Source of the DNA: Limnoperna fortunei
Lineage: Eukaryota > Mollusca > Bivalvia > Mytilida > Modiolidae
Assembly: GCA_944474755.1 (NCBI GenBank)
Contig: OX104114.1
Span: 27,055,220 to 27,119,219, forward strand
Direction: 5' to 3'
Length of the DNA stretch: 64,000 nucleotides
Shown: piece after piece, positions 57,440-64,000 of the stretch
How positions within the stretch are numbered: the stretch's first letter is position 1
Layout of the letters: every line of letters starts with the position of its first letter
Position numbers and translations under genes: made by a program
The notes under the pieces: generated by a model
What the model saw: only the letters and a program-made list of their open reading frames with translations
Told to the model about the DNA's origin: nothing
Database searches by the model: none

Positions 57440-59100
57440 TGGTCTTGGTTAATGAAAACTGTGAATAAGAAAAATAGCAACCCAAAAACAAAAAACATAA
57501 ACCCGAACCCAATAAAAACCATTGGTGCACTCAGGTACTCTGGACGAGTATGCAGTGCCTCCTCTAATTAAGACACCCGTCGAGTTACTCATTGTCATGT
57601 CTCGGTAAATGTCAAATCCATGAATAGGAAACACTACCTATAACTCAGCGAAAATGTCAGATCATATTTGAGACACTGATTTCCCATAACGATCAATCAA
57701 GTCATGGTGACGACCATAGAACTTTTGGAGAATGAACATCAACCTTGATACAACTAACCCTTATCCGAGTAGTTTAGTCGTCAACAGCAGTGATCTGTCT
57801 AGAAAATCGTAATATCGATCCCAGGATCTAGAATAACGTATAAGTTGTAAAATGTACTAACCTTACGCTGGAGCCACTGTAATGTTGCTGTCGGTGATCG
57901 GAAAGTTGACATTTGGAAAGTTGAAGTCATCACGTTTGTCGTCGAGTTTAGTTTGTAGTTTCCTGAGTCTATGTCTTGAAGTAGGTCTAAGTAAGAGGCT
58001 AATTTTAGTATATTGGTGGTGTTTTTAATTTCAAGCTCGCTAGGGAAAATTGAATGTAAATAGTCACCAAATTTAGCTTTGTTGAGGGACAAAACATCAT
58101 CAATATAGCTGCATGTTAAATTAAAGGTCTGGGCTAGTGTCTTTTCTTTATTCTTTAGCAGGACTTCTAGGAACTCGGCCTCATACGAGTACAAAAAAGG
58201 TCGGCGAGGAGAGGAGCACAACTAGTACGCATTGGAATACCAACAGTCTGTTAAAAGACATGTCCTCCAAACATGACGAATATGTTGTCAATCAGAAAAT
58301 CTAACATATGACAGATTTGCTCTTCATTATATTTAGCATTAGATTTAGAGTCATTGATGACAAAGTAAGGGACAGACCATTTATCTTGAAAAGGGGGGGG
58401 GGGCATGGTTTTTTGTTTTGGTCAGAAAATTAATTTCCGTGCAGAGCGCGAAAAACAAATATTTATTTTTTTAAGGCGTCGCGACAGAATATTTTTTTTC
58501 ATTATTAACATTATATTTATATAGCAGAAATCCTTCTTCAGAACATTTTTTCCTTACCCTCTGCTTCCAAAATATTTTTTTAGGAAAAAACCAAGGCCCC
58601 TCCCCCTGCAAGTTAAATGGTCGGTCCCCAAGTTCTGTCATTACTAATTACCAGGTATTTATATCGTCTCATTCCATTGTTCTTGAAAAAACAGCGTTTT
58701 ATAAGAGCTTTAAGCCTGGTTTTAAGCTGGATATGAGGGATTGCCGTATAGAGTGTTGAAAAATCAAATGTAATGTTGTTACAGTGGGAAAGAGATCCAG
58801 ACTTCAAGATGTCTATCAGGTCTTTTGAATTTTTTAATATCCACATTTCATTTTTATTCCACTCCTGGAGTAGAAAGTGTCACTATTTTTGAAGTCCCTT
58901 TTTACTGTTGTTAAAATAGTCGTCAGGAGTTGCGATAGTGTTTTGGAAGTACACTTGTATGGATTTTTGTGAAGTTTTGGTATCCAATACAATAAGGGGA
59001 GATCACAATCTTCGACTGATTTTGAGACCAAAGGATGCCAATACCGGTTTGTGATTTTCCAATAATCTCCTATTTTGAAAGCGCAGTGAATGTGCAAGTT
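57440..59100 (-). pseudogene. Decayed Penelope-like reverse transcriptase element
   Basis: On the minus strand, in order: DLPLLYWIPKLHKNPYKC and SRSGIKM (59030-58850), WILKNSKDLIDILKS, FDFSTLYTAIPHIQLKTRL (58846-58613), VGIPMRTSCAPLLADLF with a frameshift, FNLTCSYIDDVLSLNKAKFG (YIDD catalytic motif, near 58110), YLDLLQDIDSG, and a tail near 57690 (RYGKSVSQI). This is the known order of a Penelope-like RT lineage as I recall it. GIY-YIG is not seen. Several stops and a G-rich insertion near 58390 disrupt it. Confidence 0.7.
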
Positions 59101-60173
59101 GGATTGCCAAGTGAACTGTCACAAACACTAAACAGTCATTCCAAGCAATAACAATTACTGACCAGTACATTATTTTACTATAGTGGAATACCAGTAAAGA
59201 TTATGCTCACTTAGCAAAATTTGTGTTCTTTTCCATCAGAATAAGTAACAAATTTATCATGTGACCTTTTGTATAACTGCATTACATGTATGGCAACATG
59301 AAAATTATTCATGTGCACCAATATTCAGTTTTCCCAACAAAACCATATACAACCAGTAACACCAGAATGTTGCAACAATTTCAACTCTCATATTCAGAGG
59401 TTATTATATGGCAATATTGTACTTCATACAAAAATCTTAAGTTTTTATTGGATAAGTAACATGAGCTACTTCAATTTATTCTGTACTAACTCTACATTCT
59501 AGACAATAATATACATGTAGCTCCATGATAGTTCAACCTGATATAACACCCTCTTGACTGAAAATTGCGTTTCTGAAATATATTGAAACAAGTATTCAGT
59601 ACAATTTAACACATACTGCCAGTAGTGGGGGGTATTTCATCAGAATATCATACTCTTTAAATATATTACCCGCGACTATATCTTGGGCTATATATTTACT
59701 TAGTATTATATTCTGGCGTAACAACCTCCATTACAGGCAGTACTTGTATAATATTTGTATCACACCGGGTATCAAACTAGCTGGGCCAACATACATAGAT
59801 CTACCAGAGGGATTTCAATCCCGAGGGCAGATATGGGGCAAGATTTGATACAGGATGTGACAGGGATATCCCGATATCATAGCCTTTTTATTAAATCTGA
59901 CACAATGAAATGTGCCGACCCAGACCGGTGTCGCAAAATCCGCTGTTTTGCTTACGAAGAGCTCTCCGACGTCCCACGCAAAAGAAAAAGCGTTGGACGG
60001 AAGAGGATTCTCGGACTTATTTTTTGGATCACAGGGACTTATAGACCATATGCTGTTCCCCACTTTTAAAGAGCATAAATCGCCAGTAATTGTATATTAT
60101 ATAATATTTACTACATGTAGTATATATATATATCTGTTTTCTCCATTTCCTGGATGTACAAGTTTAATTTCTA
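59101..60173. other. Downstream of NKRF; contains a GC-richer unassigned block
   Basis: 59740-60070 is distinctly less AT-rich than its surroundings and is open for 104 codons on the plus strand (59755-60069) and 82 on the minus. Neither translation is recognised. The rest includes the probable NKRF 3' UTR on the minus strand. Confidence 0.4.
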
Positions 60174-62087
60174 TCAGTTTTCACCATTTCCTGGGGGTAT
60201 CAAGTCATATTTGTGTGTTGATCCACCTTCCCTTACAAGGTGATCAAACAGCTGATTAGAAGTTCGCTTTCTACGTAGTGTCAAATATCTGTTGTCACCC
60301 TTTCCGCTGCTAGAACTTTTCAATCCATAGCGCAGACTTAACGAGTGTATATAAGCTCTTTCTTCTTTAGTGAACTCTGAAGAGAACACAATGTCCTGTT
60401 GGGTTTCTGATTTTGCATAATCTTCAATAACTTGCCTAATATTACTACGGAAATTTGTATCACTCTCATGCCCAAGGCCTTCACGTCGTACCATCTGCTT
60501 CAGTGAAACAGCAACAGGTTCTTCTCTTCCAATATTGCCCTCGACACCAATTCCACCACCACTCCATCCCATTTTTCTTAACAATTTATTACCAATGTTG
60601 TCATTGGAGATACATGCAGAGTCCATTTCTTTTTTAATGTCCGTCAAAACAGATTCACGTGAAAGGGAATCACCTTCTGGGCAATCAGCATTTTGTTTAA
60701 TTTTAATTGTCCAACAAAACTTCTTTAATTCATGAATAGCATTCAGCGAAGCATCAACTTTTGCTTGATTTTTTACTCCTCCAAGAGCTTCAGCAATAAA
60801 ATGTCCTTCTATATAAATCTGACACCGCCACATCATTGTGTCACCATCAACTTCTTGAACATAATGAAACTCCAACAAAGCTTTATTCATGTTGCAACTA
60901 TCTCTCAATAAAGCAACTGCCTGGTCTAATAGATTGAAATGTTCAAATAATATTAACTTGTAAATATCCCCATTCAATGATCCTGATGTCGGCTTTTTCC
61001 CTCCAGAAATAGCATTAAAGTTTGATTCATAAAATTCTGAATTTTCATTAAAATTTGCACTGGTATTTTCATGTCTTTTGCTGTATCCTGGTCTAGCAAA
61101 AGATTGAGCAATCTGAGGCTTTTTGGTATTAGAAAGTCTACTAGAAAAACTGGCATTTTCAGTTTTTGGGATATCTGATGAATTGCTACTGTTAACCATT
61201 TTCAATTTTGTTTGATCATTTAAAGCAACAAGAACTTGTTTCCCTGGTTGTTCCTGATTTACATAAACATTGGAACATGTTAAACTGGCAACTGCAGAAT
61301 CAAATGCAGCATGTTTTGCTGTTTTCTTGTTTGTGCCTTTACCTTCTGCAACCTCTACCATATCAATAACAACAATACAAATAAAAGTATGAGCATACTG
61401 TGAACCTACAACGTCCTTGAACTTGCAGTCAAGACACATTTTAGTCTTGTCAACTGCCATCTGAAGAAGCTCAATACTGTTTTTACCACTACCAAATTTT
61501 GTTTTAGTGTCTTTAACTGCAATAGACAAAGTTTTAAATTTCATATCAATATCACTGATACCTGTGGTATTGTACTTTGGTGTCCCATATCCTAAACCTG
61601 AACCTTTAGACCTATTTCTATGAACTGGATTAGTAGCCATAGAAACATGTGTTTTGAGTTGATGATCATCTGTATGCATGGCAACATCTGTACTTTTGTA
61701 CTCTGAACTAGATTTTACAAAGTTCATAGTAACATTAGAAGCAGTTTTCTTTGGTGGTGAGGGTCCATAAGAGCTACTTTTGTCTAAATCTGAATGGTCT
61801 GTAGATCTCACAAATTTAACAGGTTCAACACCTTTTATTCGACTTGGTAAATTTGTAAAATCTGAAGTATCATCTTGACAAATATCTTTCCCAAGTTGAT
61901 TTAACTGTTTCATTACTTCCTGGGGATACAAACATCCCATCTGTCTAACATTCAGATAACAGTGCGACAAACATACTAATCGAGCCTCATCAAATTTATC
62001 TAAATGTGCTTTCAAAAATCTTTCTCTTATTCTCCATTCAGCATTACTTTCATATGGAGTCCTGTATTTTTCTGTATCAACTTCCAT
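60174..62087 (-). CDS. NKRF: NF-kappa-B-repressing factor orthologue (XTBD, dsRBD-like, G-patch and R3H)
   Basis: NKRF is a nuclear and nucleolar RNA-binding protein that recruits the XRN2 exonuclease and the helicase DHX15 for pre-rRNA work, and can repress NF-kappa-B targets. The 637 residues show an XRN2-binding XTBD at about 10-65 (EWRIRERFLKAH, RLVCLSHCYLN), two dsRNA-binding-like segments at about 203-270 (GKGTNKKTAKHAAFDSAV) and 372-458 (EALGGVKNQAKVDAS), a G-patch at about 495-540 (LLRKMGWSGGGIG) and an R3H domain at about 548-607. The start is set at 62087 because a splice acceptor (tttatttcag) ends three bases upstream, so the 20 hydrophobic residues that would precede it are intron. 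A single large coding exon is also the vertebrate arrangement. It is convergent with nothing nearby. Confidence 0.87.
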   Translation of the reverse strand: MEVDTEKYRTPYESNAEWRIRERFLKAHLDKFDEARLVCLSHCYLNVRQMGCLYPQEVMKQLNQLGKDICQDDTSDFTNLPSRIKGVEPVKFVRSTDHSDLDKSSSYGPSPPKKTASNVTMNFVKSSSEYKSTDVAMHTDDHQLKTHVSMATNPVHRNRSKGSGLGYGTPKYNTTGISDIDMKFKTLSIAVKDTKTKFGSGKNSIELLQMAVDKTKMCLDCKFKDVVGSQYAHTFICIVVIDMVEVAEGKGTNKKTAKHAAFDSAVASLTCSNVYVNQEQPGKQVLVALNDQTKLKMVNSSNSSDIPKTENASFSSRLSNTKKPQIAQSFARPGYSKRHENTSANFNENSEFYESNFNAISGGKKPTSGSLNGDIYKLILFEHFNLLDQAVALLRDSCNMNKALLEFHYVQEVDGDTMMWRCQIYIEGHFIAEALGGVKNQAKVDASLNAIHELKKFCWTIKIKQNADCPEGDSLSRESVLTDIKKEMDSACISNDNIGNKLLRKMGWSGGGIGVEGNIGREEPVAVSLKQMVRREGLGHESDTNFRSNIRQVIEDYAKSETQQDIVFSSEFTKEERAYIHSLSLRYGLKSSSSGKGDNRYLTLRRKRTSNQLFDHLVREGGSTHKYDLIPPGNGEN

Positions 62088-62093
62088 AGTCTG
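62088..62093 (-). other. Splice acceptor of NKRF 5' UTR intron
   Basis: On the minus strand, TTTATTTCAG ends at 62091, three bases before the ATG at 62087. It shows that a non-coding first exon lies further right, possibly beyond the window. Confidence 0.6.
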
Positions 62094-62402
62094 AAATAAA
62101 AAAACTAGTAACTGTACAGTCAATAAAAAGTCAAACAACACAATCAAATTTTTTTAAAACATAAAAAAATGTAAGAATGTTAAGGTTATAGACTAAATAG
62201 GGTTATTTTATGAACATTTTTTTTCAGTTACACATGTATCCAATAAACAAAAAATGCAAGTAAAATCACAATCCCCACTCAGATCAAAATAGAGAAGAAA
62301 ATATATGGTCCCTTAATTGTATATAAATCATAAATGTGTTCATGTTTAATATTACATGTCCAACATACAATAACAAAAAGTAATTTCAGTAGGTGGATGA
62401 AT

Positions 62403-62641
62403 TGTGTTTAATGACACTTTAATCATTTTATCACCTATATCATTGCTTCCAGTTTTTATTGGGTGAGGAATCCAGAGTACCTGGCGTAAACCCCCTGAAT
62501 TTGGTGGAACTGGGAATCCTTAATGCTTTTCAATTCAGAATGGAGTCAAGCACCCTATACCCACATTAAAATTTAAACCTGCAATCTCAGTGTTGACAGA
62601 CATGTGATTAATAACATAACTTAACTACCTAGACCACTTCA
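62403..62641 (-). mobile_element. Diverged tRNA-derived SINE
   Basis: It has the recognisable layout 'ttaatgacactttaatca', 'gcttccagtttttattgg' and 'gcaatctcagtgttgacag', but far more substitutions than other copies. It is an old insertion upstream of NKRF. Confidence 0.75.
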
Positions 62642-62737
62642 GAAAGTGTAGTGCTCCATTAAAAAACTTATATTTAAATTAAAGTTTTTTTGACTTAGTA
62701 TTTGTTTTTGTAGATTCTATACTATTTTATTATTTTT

Positions 62738-63362
62738 ACAAGTGTGGACACAGAAAATGTCTTGCCTGCATTCCAAATCAATAACAAAAAAAAATTATAT
62801 CATGAGCATTAAATTGTTATCATTTAAAATATAAAATGCATGGCTACAGATAAAACTGACCTAATCCAAAAACAGTTATTAAATCTTTAATGTACATTGT
62901 AGTTGCTGGATCGTGAAAATGAGGTCAAGGTCAGGTGACACCAACCATACAGTCATGTACGGTACAATTCATCAGCAAACTATATACCAAATATTGTCAT
63001 CCTACTAATGCATGGTTACAGAGAAACAGCCCTAATCCAAAAACTTTAACGTAGTCGCTGGTCCATGAAATTGATGTCAAGGTCAGGTGATACTTACCTG
63101 ACAGTCACGTTCTATTTATCGGTAACCTATATTCCAAATTTTGTCATCCTACAATGTACCATGCATGGTTACAGAGTAACTGTCCTAATTCAAAAACATT
63201 AACGAAGTCACTGGACTTTGAGGTCAAGAAGGTGACAGGTAATTGACTGGTAAGAACTCATCATAAGCTACCACTGGACCAAAATTTGATGGACCTTAAA
63301 CTTTCAAAGATATAAAGCAAAGTGTCATGGTTTACGCTGCCGCCATATATATGTCTTGCCTC
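62738..63362 (-). mobile_element. Pearl-type element, family 4, inverse copy
   Basis: It begins 'acaagtgtggacacagaaaa' with 'tcttgcctgcattcc', and ends 'tatatgtcttgcctcc'. Units carry 'ctaatccaaaaac', 'aacgtagtcgctgg' and 'aaggtcaggtgac'. Confidence 0.75.
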
Positions 63363-63388
63363 CAGAGACTATCATAGCAGACAAGATT

Positions 63389-63563
63389 GTTTGTTTGAAT
63401 GGTGTTTAATGCCAATTTCAGCAATTTTTCAGCTATATCATGGCATCCAGTTTTTACTGGGGAAGAAGCCAGAGAACCTGGAGAAAACCCCCAATCTGCG
63501 GTAGAAAAACTGGCAATCCTTGTCAATTAAGATTGGAGTCGAGTACACCCTGCCTGCAGTGAC
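63389..63563 (-). mobile_element. SINE, head truncated
   Basis: Tail and body only ('ggtgtttaatgccaatttca' to 'caccctgcctgcagtgac'). The tRNA-like head is missing. Confidence 0.8.
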
Positions 63564-64000
63564 GTAGCAGTCAAGACAAAAAAAAATGTGTAAGAATAAT
63601 ACATGTAACATGTAACAACATACTTGTATTTATTTGCAGTTGGAACAAAAATTTAGAAAACAAAGAAAAAAAAGAACAGAAAAGAAAAACTGCTACAAAA
63701 GACTACAATGTACAATGTATACTTCAAAACAGGTCAAACAGGCATGTTAAAAAGGCTAACTAATTAAAATTGCACTAGATTATTATGAATAATGAAAATA
63801 TAAAAATACATTTCATTTCTTTATGTCAATAGAAAGTCCCAAAAGATTTATTTTAATGATTTTAAAATTTTAATGTGAAACTAAAAACATGAAAAATGAA
63901 GTTATATGTCAATTTGGGAGAATTATAAATTTTAGGTTCCTGTTTTGATGCTTATATGTGGTCGATGAACTAAAGTACATGTCTGACATTTATTACATGT
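63564..64000. other. AT-rich end of window, nothing recognised
   Basis: No open frame or repeat identified. Confidence 0.5.

Noticed and set aside
62088..62147. Twenty extra N-terminal residues of the NKRF frame (a hydrophobic, signal-peptide-like stretch)
   Set aside because: A clear splice acceptor ends just before the ATG at 62087, so this stretch is intronic; a signal peptide would also be wrong for a nuclear protein.

Overview
This is AT-rich animal nuclear DNA with long introns, spliced genes and many repeats. The repeat set points to a marine bivalve, most likely a mussel. It includes tRNA-derived SINEs with a molluscan (MetaSINE-like) tail, minisatellite-bearing 'pearl'-type elements with CCGT-rich leaders, hammerhead-bearing Penelope-like sequence and Tc1 transposons. 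The species is inferred from repeat style and protein similarity recalled from memory; no search was run.

Four host genes are visible. (1) 5328-27741, + strand: the last 13 exons of a citron Rho-interacting kinase orthologue (C1, PH and CNH domains). Its kinase and coiled-coil exons lie off the left edge. All exon phases join without a break. (2) 33447-45155, + strand: a nine-exon phytanoyl-CoA dioxygenase family gene, complete at 288 codons. (3) 46660-47538, + strand: a single-exon, atypical seven-transmembrane receptor. (4) 60174-62087, - strand: an orthologue of NF-kappa-B-repressing factor (XTBD, dsRNA-binding-like, G-patch and R3H) in one coding exon, with a splice acceptor just upstream of its ATG. 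The genes have unrelated roles (cytokinesis and Rho signalling, 2-oxoglutarate oxygenase chemistry, membrane signalling, ribosome/XRN2 biology), and nothing suggests they act together.

The remainder is mostly repeats. 1-5.3 kb holds pearl-type arrays, an intact Tc1 transposon (1310-2747) and a 60-bp satellite. The citron introns hold MULE-like MITEs with 9-bp target duplications, nested pearl-type elements, a 45/36-bp minisatellite and SINEs. 28-33 kb has a decayed LINE, short tandem repeats and a well-formed hammerhead ribozyme motif. 34-43 kb has a family of near-perfect palindromes sharing CATCCTC ends, plus other foldbacks. 44-60 kb is a graveyard of Tc1, MULE, RTE-like, LINE and Penelope-like fragments. 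Past 62.1 kb there are only SINEs and one pearl-type element.

The items most worth a second look are the hammerhead motif at 31.87 kb, the palindrome family (one copy a perfect 100-bp palindrome), the MULE-like 9-bp-TSD elements, a possible alternative terminal exon inside the citron CNH region, and a SINE tail abutting a citron splice acceptor.
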